From Saccharothrix luteola (lineage in GTDB: Bacteria > Actinomycetota > Actinomycetes > Mycobacteriales > Pseudonocardiaceae): a DNA stretch of 58,343 nt. This document shows, piece by piece, positions 26,956-36,025 of this stretch. Position 1 is the first letter of the stretch. Every line of letters starts with the position of its first letter. The position numbers were made by a program, and so were the translations under genes. The DNA lies in the NCBI RefSeq assembly GCF_020859565.1, contig NZ_JAJHUO010000050.1, positions 1-58,343 of the forward strand, in the 5' to 3' direction. The notes beneath the pieces were generated by a model that did not search any database, was not told the origin of the DNA, and saw only the letters and a list, made by a program, of their open reading frames with translations.

Positions 26956-26968
26956 GCACGCGCAAGCG

Positions 26969-27002
26969 AAAGGCCCCCGGAGTCGAAACTCCGGGGGCCT
27001 TT
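26969..27002. terminator. Bidirectional intrinsic terminator
   Basis: AAAGGCCCCCGGAGT-cgaa-ACTCCGGGGGCCTTT is a perfect 15-bp stem with A and T tails. It serves the zinc mini-protein on the plus strand and the initiator tRNA on the minus strand. Confidence 0.9.
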
Positions 27003-27009
27003 CACGTGG

Positions 27010-27083
27010 TAGCGGGGACAGGATTTGAACCTGCGACCTCTGGGTTATGAGCCCAGCGAGCTACCGAGCTGCTCCACCCCGCG
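27010..27083 (-). tRNA. Initiator tRNA-fMet (CAT), copy 1
   Basis: 74 nt, anticodon loop CTCATAA. Initiator marks: C1 and T72 do not pair, and the anticodon stem ends in three G-C pairs (GGG/CCC). The next three bases are CCA, so this copy encodes its own 3' end. Confidence 0.93.
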
Positions 27084-27224
27084 CTGTAAGGACAACTATA
27101 CACGCCCCGAAAACCACTTTTCACCGGGGCCCCCTAACCGCATATCCCCAGCTCACGCACTATCCAGGGCCTCGCGCTTCCCCAAACCGCACCCGACCAC
27201 CGGAACCCGCACCGACGTGGAGTC

Positions 27225-27300
27225 CAGGGGCTTCGCCCCCGGTCGGGGGTGCAGGGGGCGAAGCCCTCCTGCCCGGGGTCCGGGGGCCGGGCCCCGGGTA
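27225..27300. repeat. GC-rich inverted repeat between the tRNA genes
   Basis: CAGGGGCTTCGCCCCCGG and GGGGGCGAAGCCCTCCTG-type sequences face each other, followed by further G/C runs. This is the kind of GGGGCTTCGCCCC element found between actinomycete genes. Role unknown. Confidence 0.5.
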
Positions 27301-27312
27301 TAAATGCGGAAA

Positions 27313-27343
27313 AGCCGTGTTCATGATTTCCATGAACACGGCT
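27313..27343 (-). terminator. Terminator of initiator tRNA copy 2
   Basis: AGCCGTGTTCATG and CATGAACACGGCT flank a 5-base loop. On the minus strand it is followed by TTTCC. It lies 12 bases after the tRNA. Confidence 0.88.
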
Positions 27344-27354
27344 ATCCCACTTTG

Positions 27355-27428
27355 TAGCGGGGACAGGATTTGAACCTGCGACCTCTGGGTTATGAGCCCA
27401 GCGAGCTACCGAGCTGCTCCACCCCGCG
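27355..27428 (-). tRNA. Initiator tRNA-fMet (CAT), copy 2
   Basis: Identical in sequence to copy 1 over all 74 positions, with the same C1/T72 mismatch and GGG/CCC anticodon stem. Here the following bases are CAA, so CCA is added after transcription. Confidence 0.93.
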
Positions 27429-27522
27429 CTGCATTTAGAACTGTACGCCTGGGGTTAACCGGAATGCAAATCGGGTGGCCCGGAACGTGTCCCAGGCCAC
27501 CCGATGGCGATATCAGTGCAGG

Positions 27523-30504
27523 TCAGCCGGTCGGTGTCGGTGACGGCTGGGTGGTCGACGGCTGGGTCGTCGACGCACCCGCCGCCGTGTTGAACCTCTT
27601 CGTCGCGTCGTCGAGCGCCTTGTAGGCGTTGCCGAGCTCGACGAAGTCACCGCTGGACTGCGCGGCCTTGATGCGCGACAGGGCCGACTGGATGTCCCGC
27701 ACGGCCTGCTGCAGCTCCGTGCCGCCCTGCCCGTCGTTCGGCGCCGTCGGCGTCGTGGTGGGCGTGGACGTCGGCGGCTGGCCGTTGGGGTCCGGTGTCG
27801 GCACCTGGGCCGACGAGCCGGACAGGACCTCCTCCATCGCCTCGGCCAACGTCGGCGCGTAGCCCACCTTGTCGCCGAAGCTCACCAGCACCTTGAACAA
27901 CTGCGGGAACTGGGTGTTCTGACTGGCCCGTTCGATGTAGATGGGCTCCACGTAGAGCAGGCCGCCGCCCACCGGCAGGGTCAGCAGGTTGCCGTAGACG
28001 ACCTTCGTCTGCCGCTGGGCGAGCAGGTTCAGCTCACCGCTGACCTCGCCGTTGGTGAGGAAGGTGGTCTGGATCTGCTGCGGGCCCTTGACCTCGTTGT
28101 TCAGCGTCAGGACGCTCATCTTGCCGTAGTTGTCCGGGTCGGATCTGACCGTCACGTACGACGCCATGAACTCCCGGTTCAACCGCACCAACGCGCTGGT
28201 CAGCTGGAAGCTCACCTTGTTCGCGTCGCCGGTCGGGTCGCCCGCCAGCACGTAGAACGGCGGCTGCCGGTCCCGCTGCTGCTGCACGCCCTGCTGCTGC
28301 GCCTCGACCGTGGTGGCGTTGTCGATGGTCGGGTCGGACGGCACGTCCCAGAACGAGACGCCGGAGTAGAAGTCACGCGGGTTGTCCACGTGGTACTCCG
28401 ACAGCATCTCCCGCTGGACCTTGAACAGGTCCTCGGGGTAGCGCAGGTGCTCCTTCAGCGACTGAGACATCTCGCTGTTGGCCTTCACCGTGCCCGGGAA
28501 GACGCCCATCCACGCCTTCAGCACGGGGTCCTGCGCGTCCATCTCGTACAGCGTCACCGTGCCGTCGTAGGCGTCCACAGTGGCCTTGACCGAGTTGCGG
28601 ATGTAGCTGATCTCCCGGTTCGGCTGCTGCGCCACGCCCGGCAGCGAGTCGTTCGTGGCGTCGCCCAGCGCCGTGCGGCGCGCGTACGGGTAGTTGTCGA
28701 GCGTGGTGTAGCCGTCGACGATCCACGTGATGCGGCCGTCCACCACCGCCGGGTACGGGTCGCCGTCGACGGTCAGCCACGGCGCCACGGCCTCCACGCG
28801 GTCGCGCGGGTGGCGGTTGAAGATGATCCGCGAGTCGTCGCCGATGGCCGAGTTGAACAGGATGTTCCGCTCGCCGTAGGCGGCGGCGAAGACCATCTTG
28901 TTGAACAGGCCGCCGATGCGGACGCCGCCCTTGCCGGTGTAGGTGTAGGACGAGCCGTCGGTGTCGTACTCGCCGGGAGCGCCCTCGCCCCGGCCACCGA
29001 CGATGGCGTAGTCGGCCGGGCTGCCCAGCTCACCGAAGTAGGTGCGCGGCTGCTCCACGCCGAACGGGCCGGGCTGGACCTTGCCGTCCTGGCCGACCTG
29101 CGCCACCTCGAACACCGGGTAGCCGCCGTCGCCGTCGTCGTCCGCGGTCGAGTTCACCTTGCTGGCCTCGGCGAACACCATGCCGTTGCCGTGGGTGTAG
29201 ATGAGGTGCTGGTTGATCCAGTCGCGCTGGCCCTGCGGGATGCCCGCGGTGTTCAGCTCGCGGACCGCGACGATGTAGTCCTGGAGCTGCTGGTCCTTTG
29301 TGTACCGGTCGACGTCCAGCTTCTCCGGGAACGCGTAGAACGGCCGCAGCTGCTGGAACTGGGTGAACGTCTTGGAGATGACGGCCGGGTCGAGCAGCCG
29401 GACGTTGCCCACCGTCGCCTGGTCGTTCTTCAACTCGTCCAGCGAGACGTTCTGCTTGCCCGCGTACGACTCGCTCTCCACCTTGTCCGGGGTCAGCCCG
29501 AAGGCTTGCCGGGTGGCTTCGATGTTGCGGCCGATGGGTTCGGCTTCCTTCTCGATGGCGTTCGGCCGCACCGAGAACTGCTCCAGCACGGCGGGCCAGG
29601 CGGCGCCGACCAGGATCGAGGACAGCACCAGCAGCACGGTCGCGATCGCCGGCAGCTGGAGGTTGCGCAGCACCGCGCCCGCGAAGAACGCGATGGCGCA
29701 GAAGACCGCGATGAACAGCAGGATCAGCTTGGCGGGCAGCACCGCGTTGAGGTCGGTGTAGCTCGCGCCGTCGAACTTGTCGTTGCGGTCGGAGAACAGC
29801 AGCGTGTACCGGTCGAAGAAGTACGCGACCGCCTTGAGCAGGATGAACACGCCCGCCACGATGGCCAGGTGGGTGCGGGCGGGCCCGGAGAGCTGACCGC
29901 CGCGACCCGCCAGCCGGATGCCGCCGAACAGGTAGTGCGCCACCACCGCGGCCACGAACGCGACCGCCGTGGCGATGAACAGCCACGACAGCACCCACGT
30001 GTAGAACGGCAGCTGGAACGCGTAGAAGCCGATGTCGTGGCCGAACTCGGGGTCGTTCACGCCGAACGAGGTGGCGTTGAGGAACAGCTGGACCTCTTCC
30101 CAGTTGCCCTGGGCCGAGGTGCCGGCGATGACGCCGACCAGCACCGGCAGTCCGATGGCGAACAGCTTCATCCGCCTGCTGACGACGGCGCGGTAGCGGG
30201 CCACCGGGTCGTCGGGCCCGGACACCGGCACGAAGACCGGCCGGGAGCGGTAGGCGAGGATCAGGTTGATCGCGACGAGACCGCCGACCAGCAGGCCCAC
30301 GGCGAAGAACAACCCGAACCGGGTCGCCAGCACCGTGCCGTAGACGCTGCGGAAGCCGACCTCGCCGAACCAGAGCCAGTTGACGTAGGTGCCGAGCAGC
30401 CTTGAGCCGGTGATCAGACCGACCAGGACCACCGCACCGACGATGAGCAGAATCCGGCTGCGACGGGACAGCCTGGGCAGTCCGACCGGGGGCCGTGTGG
30501 CCAC
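27523..30504 (-). CDS. UPF0182 family membrane protein
   Basis: 993 residues. Seven or so N-terminal membrane helices (ILLIVGAVVLVGLITG, FGLFFAVGLLVGGLVAINLI and others, up to about residue 300) and a large extracytoplasmic domain (NHQHLIYTHGNGMVFAEAS region, IIFNRHPRDRVEAVAPWL). A Thr/Pro-rich tail follows. It is the orthologue of M. tuberculosis Rv3193c by family and neighbours; function unknown. The GTG at 30504 is preceded by AGGAG at 7 bases. It is divergent from the PPA1309 gene. Confidence 0.93.
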   Translation of the reverse strand: MATRPPVGLPRLSRRSRILLIVGAVVLVGLITGSRLLGTYVNWLWFGEVGFRSVYGTVLATRFGLFFAVGLLVGGLVAINLILAYRSRPVFVPVSGPDDPVARYRAVVSRRMKLFAIGLPVLVGVIAGTSAQGNWEEVQLFLNATSFGVNDPEFGHDIGFYAFQLPFYTWVLSWLFIATAVAFVAAVVAHYLFGGIRLAGRGGQLSGPARTHLAIVAGVFILLKAVAYFFDRYTLLFSDRNDKFDGASYTDLNAVLPAKLILLFIAVFCAIAFFAGAVLRNLQLPAIATVLLVLSSILVGAAWPAVLEQFSVRPNAIEKEAEPIGRNIEATRQAFGLTPDKVESESYAGKQNVSLDELKNDQATVGNVRLLDPAVISKTFTQFQQLRPFYAFPEKLDVDRYTKDQQLQDYIVAVRELNTAGIPQGQRDWINQHLIYTHGNGMVFAEASKVNSTADDDGDGGYPVFEVAQVGQDGKVQPGPFGVEQPRTYFGELGSPADYAIVGGRGEGAPGEYDTDGSSYTYTGKGGVRIGGLFNKMVFAAAYGERNILFNSAIGDDSRIIFNRHPRDRVEAVAPWLTVDGDPYPAVVDGRITWIVDGYTTLDNYPYARRTALGDATNDSLPGVAQQPNREISYIRNSVKATVDAYDGTVTLYEMDAQDPVLKAWMGVFPGTVKANSEMSQSLKEHLRYPEDLFKVQREMLSEYHVDNPRDFYSGVSFWDVPSDPTIDNATTVEAQQQGVQQQRDRQPPFYVLAGDPTGDANKVSFQLTSALVRLNREFMASYVTVRSDPDNYGKMSVLTLNNEVKGPQQIQTTFLTNGEVSGELNLLAQRQTKVVYGNLLTLPVGGGLLYVEPIYIERASQNTQFPQLFKVLVSFGDKVGYAPTLAEAMEEVLSGSSAQVPTPDPNGQPPTSTPTTTPTAPNDGQGGTELQQAVRDIQSALSRIKAAQSSGDFVELGNAYKALDDATKRFNTAAGASTTQPSTTQPSPTPTG

Positions 30505-30634
30505 GGGGCACGCTCCTGGATCGCGGTAGTGGCGTTCGTACGTTCTGTCCAACTCTACGGAGGCCGCCCGGGGTTCCCCGTTCGGTCTTGTCTTCTGTGA
30601 TCTGATTGTCGGCTTCGCCGGGGCAGGTGCGACC

Positions 30635-31177
30635 ATGGCGCACGTGTCAGCCAGTGAAACGCCACCCGTGGTGCTGCCCGAGGTCGCCCGCGAGGTCGAG
30701 GAGTTCGTGTCCACCGCCGGGTGGAACCAGCCGACCCAGCTGTTCGCGCTGGTACCGACCGCCGAGCTGCTGGAGCGGCAACCGGAGCTGGCGGGCCAGC
30801 TCGACCCCGCCGCCTCGCCGTTGACGCCGATCGCGCAGGACTCGCTGCCGGACGACGAGCTGGACCGGGCGCTGGCGGGCATCGTGTGGCCCGACGTCGT
30901 GCACGGGTGCGCGTTGGCGCAGGAAATCGTCGTGCTGCCGCCGGACGCCGAGGCCCAGCTGACCGAGCAGGAGCTGGACGACGAGCAGGCGCGCAAGTTC
31001 GCCGCCGAACACCCCCAGCGCCGGGAGGCGCGGCTGGTGGCGGCCGTGCTGCGGGACGGCTCGGCGGCGTGCGTGCTGCGGCTGCGGGGCAACGTGGAGG
31101 TGCCCGAGGAGGTCGTGGCCCATCCCGAACTGGCCCCGAACCTCACCCGAGCCCTGCTCGAAACCCTCAGGCAGTGA
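30635..31177 (+). CDS. PPA1309 family protein
   Basis: 180 residues, soluble and acidic. The family motifs LPEVAREVEEFVSTAGWNQP, FALVPTAELL and WPDVVHGCALAQEIVVLPP are present. It is an actinobacterial protein of unknown function that is regularly found opposite UPF0182 and the PDZ protease, as here. ATG start at 30635. Confidence 0.88.
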   Translation: MAHVSASETPPVVLPEVAREVEEFVSTAGWNQPTQLFALVPTAELLERQPELAGQLDPAASPLTPIAQDSLPDDELDRALAGIVWPDVVHGCALAQEIVVLPPDAEAQLTEQELDDEQARKFAAEHPQRREARLVAAVLRDGSAACVLRLRGNVEVPEEVVAHPELAPNLTRALLETLRQ

Positions 31178-31221
31178 CATGGCCGCTGCTCCGCAGACGG
31201 CGGCTCGGTCGCCTGGAAGTC

Positions 31222-31288
31222 GGTCGTTCGCGCCTGATTTCCCGACGATCGAAAAGCGTGATCGCCGGGAAATGAGGCACGAACGAAC
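31222..31288. terminator. Long imperfect inverted repeat
   Basis: Arms 31222-31250 and 31260-31288 (core CCTGATTTCCCG / CGGGAAATGAGG) face a 9-base loop. It lies between two convergent genes and probably ends both transcripts. Confidence 0.65.
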
Positions 31289-31299
31289 GACGCGACCTC

Positions 31300-31362
31300 G
31301 CGGGGTGGCCCGGTAGCAGGGCGGGGTGGCCCGGCAGCAGGGCGGGGTGGCCCGGTAGCAGG
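31300..31362. repeat. Three tandem 21-bp repeats
   Basis: Three copies of GCGGGGTGGCCCGGTAGCAG plus G, the middle with one substitution, ending 15 bases before the protease stop codon. Confidence 0.85.
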
Positions 31363-31377
31363 GCGCGGAGCAGCGGC

Positions 31378-32463
31378 CTAACAACTGGGCGCGTCGCCGC
31401 CCTTGCTCAGTGATTCCAGCGACTGCACGGCGTCGTCCAGCTTCTCGACCTTGACCAGGCGCAAGCCCTCCGGGGCGTGCTGCTTCGCCTCGTCGCAGTT
31501 GCCCGCGGGCACGAGGAACACGGTGGCGCCGCCCTCGCGGGCGGCGACCATCTTGAACCCGATGCCGCCGATGCGGCCGACCTCGCCCTTGTCGTTGATC
31601 TCGCCGGTGCCCGCGACGGACTGCCCGCCGTTCAGCTCGCCCGGGGTGAGCTTGTCGACGATCGACAGCGCGAACAGCAGGCCCGCGGACGGCCCGCCGA
31701 CGTCGGACAGGCTGATCTTGATCTCGAACGGCACGTCCGCGCGGTCCAGCGGCAGCACGCCGAGGAAGCCGGACTCGCGGCCGTCCGCGCGGCCGAGGGT
31801 GACGGTGGCGGTCTTGCGCTCGGACCCGCGTTCGAAGGTCAGCGTGATCCGGTCACCCGGCTTGGTGCTCTCCAGCGCCGCGCGCACGTCGTCGGCGCTG
31901 GAGACCTGCTTGCCGTTGACCTCCAGCAGCCGGTCGTTCGGCTCCAGCACGGTGGCGGCCGCGGTGTCGTTGGTGATCTCGGCGGCGACGACCTTCATCG
32001 GGTAGTCCAGGTAGCTCAGCGCGGCCACCTCGGCGCTGCTCTGCGAGTCCTGGAACGCCTTCACGTTCTGGTCGCGGACCTGCTGCTCGGACTCGCCGGG
32101 CCGGAAGAACTCCTCGCGCGGCGCCAGCGCGTACCGGCCGCTGATCCACAGGCCGAGCGCGCCGAACAGCGACACGTCGTCGGTGAGCGACACCGTGGTC
32201 ATGGTGAGGTTGCCGCCGGTCGGGAAGGTCTCCTGACCTTCGACCGACACCACGTCGCCGCCGTTGACCTGGCCCAACGTGTCGTAGGTCGGTCCGGGGC
32301 CGAGGGCGACGTACGGCACGCGGGCGAACCCGCCGAGCAGGCCGAGCACCAGCACGACCGTGAGGCTGACCACGAGGGTCCACGTCCGCCGGGTCAGGCC
32401 GCGCCGCGGCGCGTGCGGTGGGGGTGGTGCCTGGTCCACGACGGTGTCGGTGCCTTCGGTCAC
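31378..32463 (-). CDS. PDZ domain Lon-like serine protease, membrane anchored
   Basis: 361 residues. One N-terminal membrane helix (about 30-48), a PDZ domain (about 155-235, LEPNDRLLEVNGKQVSSADD) and an S16 Lon-type protease domain. The Ser in GGPSAGL (about 259) and the Lys in IGGIGFKMVAA (about 304) form the catalytic dyad. It faces outside the membrane and may process exported proteins; it corresponds to Rv3194c/YlbL. Alternative starts are not needed. Divergent from the DUF2342 gene. Confidence 0.92.
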   Translation of the reverse strand: MTEGTDTVVDQAPPPPHAPRRGLTRRTWTLVVSLTVVLVLGLLGGFARVPYVALGPGPTYDTLGQVNGGDVVSVEGQETFPTGGNLTMTTVSLTDDVSLFGALGLWISGRYALAPREEFFRPGESEQQVRDQNVKAFQDSQSSAEVAALSYLDYPMKVVAAEITNDTAAATVLEPNDRLLEVNGKQVSSADDVRAALESTKPGDRITLTFERGSERKTATVTLGRADGRESGFLGVLPLDRADVPFEIKISLSDVGGPSAGLLFALSIVDKLTPGELNGGQSVAGTGEINDKGEVGRIGGIGFKMVAAREGGATVFLVPAGNCDEAKQHAPEGLRLVKVEKLDDAVQSLESLSKGGDAPSC

Positions 32464-32544
32464 GCCAGACAGGGTACGACCACGGCGTCACGCCCCTGGC
32501 GAACCGGTCCCACGCGGGGCTGCCGTGCCGCGTACCGTGGACCC

Positions 32545-33855
32545 ATGAGTGACCTGCCCTTCGGGTTCAGCCCGCAGGACCCCGACGACCGCAACCGCAA
32601 ACCCGGGGACCAAGGGGAGAACCCCTTCGACTTCAACCAGCTCGGCGCGATGCTGAGCCAGCTCGGTGCGATGTTCAGCAACGCGGGCACGTCGTCCGGG
32701 CCGGTCAACTACGACCTCGCGAAGCAGATCGCGCTCCAGCAGCTCGCCGGCAAGGGCGGCACCGGCTTCGGCCCGGACCAGAGCGGCGCGGTGGCCGACG
32801 CCGTGCACCTGGCGGAGATGTGGCTCGACCCGGTGACGTCGCTGCCCGCGGGCGCGCGCACGTCCCAGAGCTGGAGCGCGCGCGACTGGGTGGAGCGCAC
32901 GTTGCCGACGTGGCAGCGGCTGTGCGACCCGGTGGCGCAGCGGGTGTCCGGCGCTTGGGTGGACGCGATGCCGGCCGAGGCGAAGGAAGCCGCCGGACCG
33001 CTGCTGTCGATGCTCGGCCAGATGGGCGGCATGGCGTTCGGCTCGCAGCTCGGCGGCGCGCTGGCGCAGCTCGGCGCGGAGGTGCTGACGTCGACCGACG
33101 TGGGGCTGCCGCTCGGGCCGGAGGGCACGGCGGCGCTGCTGCCGGACAACATCGAGAAGTTCACCGAGGGCCTGGAGCGGCCGACCAGCGAGGTGCTGGT
33201 GTTCCTGGCCGCGCGTGAGGCGGCGCACCAGCGGCTGTTCAGCCACGTGCCGTGGCTGCGGCAGCGGCTGCTGGACACGGTTGAGGAGTTCGCCCGCGGC
33301 ATCACCGTCGACACCTCGGCGCTGGAGCAGCTGGCCGGCCAGATCGACCCGGCGAACCCGGCGAGCATCGAAGAGGCGATGAAGTCGGGGATGCTCGAAC
33401 CCCAGACCACGCCCGGGCAGAAGGCCGCGCTGACCCGCCTGGAGACGTTGCTGGCCCTGGTCGAGGGCTGGGTGGACGTGGTGGTGAACGAGGCGGTCGG
33501 CGAGCGGCTGCCCGGCGCCGAGGCGCTGCGGGAGACGCTGCGCAGGCGGCGCGCGTCCGGCGGGCCGGCGGAGCAGACGTTCGCCACGCTGGTCGGCCTG
33601 GAGCTGCGGCCACGCCGGCACCGCTCGGCGGCGGCGCTGTGGAAGCTGCTCACCGACCAGCACGGCATCGAGCAGCGCGACAGCGTCTGGGAGCACCCCG
33701 ACCTGGTGCCGACGGCCGAGGACCTGGACGACCCGATGGAGTTCGCCGAGCGGTTCGGCCAGACGCGCAAGGCGCTGGAGGACCCGATGGCGGAGCTGGA
33801 GCGCACCCTGCGCGACGAGGACAAGGGCGACGAGCCGAAGAAGGACGGGGAGTAG
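32545..33855 (+). CDS. DUF2342 zinc-dependent metallopeptidase-like protein
   Basis: 436 residues starting MSDLPFGFSPQDPDDRNRK. A Gln/Gly-rich N-terminus precedes the DUF2342 domain (SWSARDWVERTLPTWQRLCD, then LGPEGTAALLPDNIEKF). The motif LAAREAAHQRLFSHVPWL carries an ExxH-like metal site. Orthologue of Rv3195 by family and neighbours. Function unknown; sometimes labelled coenzyme F420 biosynthesis associated, which nothing here supports. Confidence 0.88.
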   Translation: MSDLPFGFSPQDPDDRNRKPGDQGENPFDFNQLGAMLSQLGAMFSNAGTSSGPVNYDLAKQIALQQLAGKGGTGFGPDQSGAVADAVHLAEMWLDPVTSLPAGARTSQSWSARDWVERTLPTWQRLCDPVAQRVSGAWVDAMPAEAKEAAGPLLSMLGQMGGMAFGSQLGGALAQLGAEVLTSTDVGLPLGPEGTAALLPDNIEKFTEGLERPTSEVLVFLAAREAAHQRLFSHVPWLRQRLLDTVEEFARGITVDTSALEQLAGQIDPANPASIEEAMKSGMLEPQTTPGQKAALTRLETLLALVEGWVDVVVNEAVGERLPGAEALRETLRRRRASGGPAEQTFATLVGLELRPRRHRSAAALWKLLTDQHGIEQRDSVWEHPDLVPTAEDLDDPMEFAERFGQTRKALEDPMAELERTLRDEDKGDEPKKDGE

Positions 33856-33865
33856 CGCCACCCAC

Positions 33866-33899
33866 CCCGCGAGGTCGCGCCCGTTCACGACCTCGCGGG
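33866..33899. terminator. Bidirectional terminator between convergent genes
   Basis: CCCGCGAGGTCG and CGACCTCGCGGG form a perfect 12-bp stem with a 10-base loop. Confidence 0.75.
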
Positions 33900-33910
33900 A
33901 CCGGTCGTGG

Positions 33911-34438
33911 CTAGTCCTCCTCCGTGATGCCCAGCCCGGCCGCGGCCGAGAGGCCTTCCAGGTACCCGATGGCCCGCTCGGCCTTCGGGTACCTGTGCAC
34001 CAGCAGCCAGAAGTCCTTTCCGTGCCCGGGCACCTCCAGGTGCGCCAGCTCGTGCACCAGCACGTAGTCGAGCACCCACGCGGGCACGTCGCGCAGCCGC
34101 TCGCTGATCCTGATCGTGCCCTCGCTCGGCGTGCACGACGCCCACCTCGTGCGCATCGGCGGCACCCACCGCACGCTGCTCGGCTGCACGCCGTCCAGGT
34201 ACCGGTCCGCCAGCTCCTCGCACCGGGCCAGCAGGGCGGCGTCCGAGGTGCGCGTTGGCGAGCGCCTGCGGGTCTCGCTGCGCTGCAGGCGGCTGAGCAT
34301 CTCCGCCACCCAGTGCTTCTCCTCGCTCTTGCTCATGCGAGCCGGCAGCAGGACCACGACCGTGTCCCCCTCGCGGTACGCGCTCACCATGCGACGGCGC
34401 CGGGCGCTGCGCCGCACCTCCACCTGCGGTTCGGGCAT
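33911..34438 (-). CDS. YgjP-like M48 metallopeptidase domain protein
   Basis: 175 residues. The zinc site HELAH lies in LDYVLVHELAHLEVPGHGKDF, with the family block RWASCTPSEGTIRISERL before it (WGSC-type motif). This is the YgjP/SprT-like group of soluble metallopeptidases. The N-terminus is beta-rich (EVRRSARRRRMVSAYREGD). ATG at 34438 chosen; a GTG at 34447 is possible. Substrate unknown. Confidence 0.9.
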   Translation of the reverse strand: MPEPQVEVRRSARRRRMVSAYREGDTVVVLLPARMSKSEEKHWVAEMLSRLQRSETRRRSPTRTSDAALLARCEELADRYLDGVQPSSVRWVPPMRTRWASCTPSEGTIRISERLRDVPAWVLDYVLVHELAHLEVPGHGKDFWLLVHRYPKAERAIGYLEGLSAAAGLGITEED

Positions 34439-34641
34439 GGCGTTCACGGTAAGGCCAGGGACCGACAATCCGCGGCGGCCAAGCGGCGGTCTGTGGAGGG
34501 ACGGACCAGCAGGTTCCACCGAAAGGCGGCTGGACACGCTCGACGCGGCGTGCAGCGGAGGCGCGTTCCCGGAGGTAGCGTTCAGCGCAACCCCCGAGTG
34601 TGGCGCAGATCGCTCCGCACTCTCGAAGCGAGGAGGAAGCC

Positions 34642-34797
34642 GTGGCCGAGACCTACAACGGCTACTGCGTCAAGTGCCGTGAGAAGCGCGACTTCACGGG
34701 CGAGGTGCACGAGAGCAACAACCGCAGGATGGCCAAGGGCAAGTGCCCGGTCTGCGGAACCACGGTGACCCGGATCCTCGGCAAGGCGAAGGTCTGA
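34642..34797 (+). CDS. DUF5679 small zinc-finger protein
   Basis: 51 residues starting VAETYNGYCVKCREKRDFTG. Two CxxC pairs (CVKC and CPVC) about 29 residues apart make a zinc ribbon, and the tail is basic. A perfect AGGAGGAAGCC lies before the GTG. It is an actinobacterial DUF5679 protein; the family is small and uncharacterised and may bind nucleic acid. Confidence 0.85.
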   Translation: MAETYNGYCVKCREKRDFTGEVHESNNRRMAKGKCPVCGTTVTRILGKAKV

Positions 34798-34861
34798 TCG
34801 AGGACGGGCGGCCGGGCCCCTCGCGGGCGTCCGGCCGCTCGTCAAGGCCATTTACGGCCTC

Positions 34862-34889
34862 TGTGGACAACCGGCAAGCCTGTGGACAG
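34862..34889 (-). promoter_or_regulatory. Pair of DnaA-box-like sites
   Basis: TGTGGACAA (34862-34870) and TGTGGACAG (34881-34889) are reverse complements of TTGTCCACA-type boxes, 19 bp apart. They lie in the gap before the ThiF-like gene. An equal-spaced pair is at 37338-37365. Confidence 0.5.
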
Positions 34890-34928
34890 GCATTTTGCCG
34901 AACCGGCCGCCACGGGCACGCTGCCGGT

Positions 34929-35939
34929 GTGGATCTCCCCAACCGCCCCAGGGTCCTGCCCGGCCTGCCGCTGCTGCGCCGCCGGGCCGACGTGGTGCAG
35001 ATCGGCACGGACCCCCGGCACGCGATGCTGGTCGAGGACGTGCCGGAGCCGATGGCGTCCGTCCTGCTCGGCCTCAACGGTCGACACACCCTCACCGACC
35101 TGCGGGAACGCCTCGCCGGTCACGGTCGCCAGGCAGCCGAGTTCGCCGGCGTGCTGCACGGCCTCGCGCGGGCCGGGCTGGTCGAGGACACCGTGCCCGT
35201 GCCGCACCCGCGGCTGGCCGCCGAGGTGACCGGGTGGGCGCTGCGGACCCGTCGTCGCGCCGTCGGACTGCCCGCCGACCGGGCCGCCAGATCCGTCGTG
35301 GTGCACGGCGAGGGCAGGCTCGCGGTCACCGTCGCCGCGCTCCTGGGCGCCTCCGGAGTGGCACACGTTCGAGTGGTCGCGCGGGGCCGGGTCGGGCCGG
35401 AGGACACCGGATCGGGGTACGTCGAAGCGGACGTCGGCCGACCGCGTGCCGAGGCCGCCCAGGACGCCGTGCGGCGGGCGTGCGGGACCGTGCGCCCGGT
35501 GGGGCGCGCCGTGGACCTGGTGGTGCTGGCCGACGCGTTGGTGCCCGCCCCTGAGGTGCTGCACCGGCTCGTCGCGGACGGCACGCCGCACCTCGCCGTG
35601 CGGGTCCGGGAAGGGCTCGGCGTGGTCGGACCGCTGGTCGTGCCGGGTCGCAGCAGCTGCCTGAGGTGCGCGGACATGCACGCGGCCGACGAGGACCCGG
35701 CGTGGCCGATGATCGCCGCGCAGCTGGTCGACCGCGCGCAGCACGCCGACCTGGCCACCGTCACGGCGACCGCCGGGGTGGCGGTCGGGCAGGCGCTGCT
35801 GGCGCTCGACCGGTCCGAGCCGGCCGCGACCAGGCCGCCCACCTGGGACGCGACCCTGGAGGTCGACGCGTTCGCCGGAGTGGTCGAGCACCGGATCGCG
35901 CCGGTGCACCCGCGCTGCGAGTGCCGTTCCGCGACGTGA
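34929..35939 (+). CDS. ThiF/E1-like adenylyltransferase-fold protein
   Basis: 336 residues. The N-terminal part (ADVVQIGTDPRHAMLVEDVP) resembles leader-peptide-recognition or cyclodehydratase-like regions, and the centre is a Rossmann-like ThiF fold (SVVVHGEGRLAVTVAALLGASGVAHV). Two Cys pairs, CLRC and CEC, match the zinc site of E1-like proteins. The nucleotide-binding loop is weak, so activity is uncertain. The GTG at 34929 (VDLPNRPRVL) is the first sensible start. It precedes the ABC1 kinase and corresponds to Rv3196 by position. Confidence 0.75.
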   Translation: MDLPNRPRVLPGLPLLRRRADVVQIGTDPRHAMLVEDVPEPMASVLLGLNGRHTLTDLRERLAGHGRQAAEFAGVLHGLARAGLVEDTVPVPHPRLAAEVTGWALRTRRRAVGLPADRAARSVVVHGEGRLAVTVAALLGASGVAHVRVVARGRVGPEDTGSGYVEADVGRPRAEAAQDAVRRACGTVRPVGRAVDLVVLADALVPAPEVLHRLVADGTPHLAVRVREGLGVVGPLVVPGRSSCLRCADMHAADEDPAWPMIAAQLVDRAQHADLATVTATAGVAVGQALLALDRSEPAATRPPTWDATLEVDAFAGVVEHRIAPVHPRCECRSAT

Positions 35940-36025
35940 TCCGCCCTCAGGTAGGGCTGTGTAGGTTTTGTGGCAGGGGCGTGCACCACTGCGTCCTCGT
36001 GAACGGGCGGGAGGAGAATCACCGG

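Noticed and set aside
31222..31362. Inverted repeat plus 21-bp tandem repeats considered as a CRISPR array
   Set aside because: The tandem copies are contiguous with no spacers, and the inverted repeat is a terminator-like structure.
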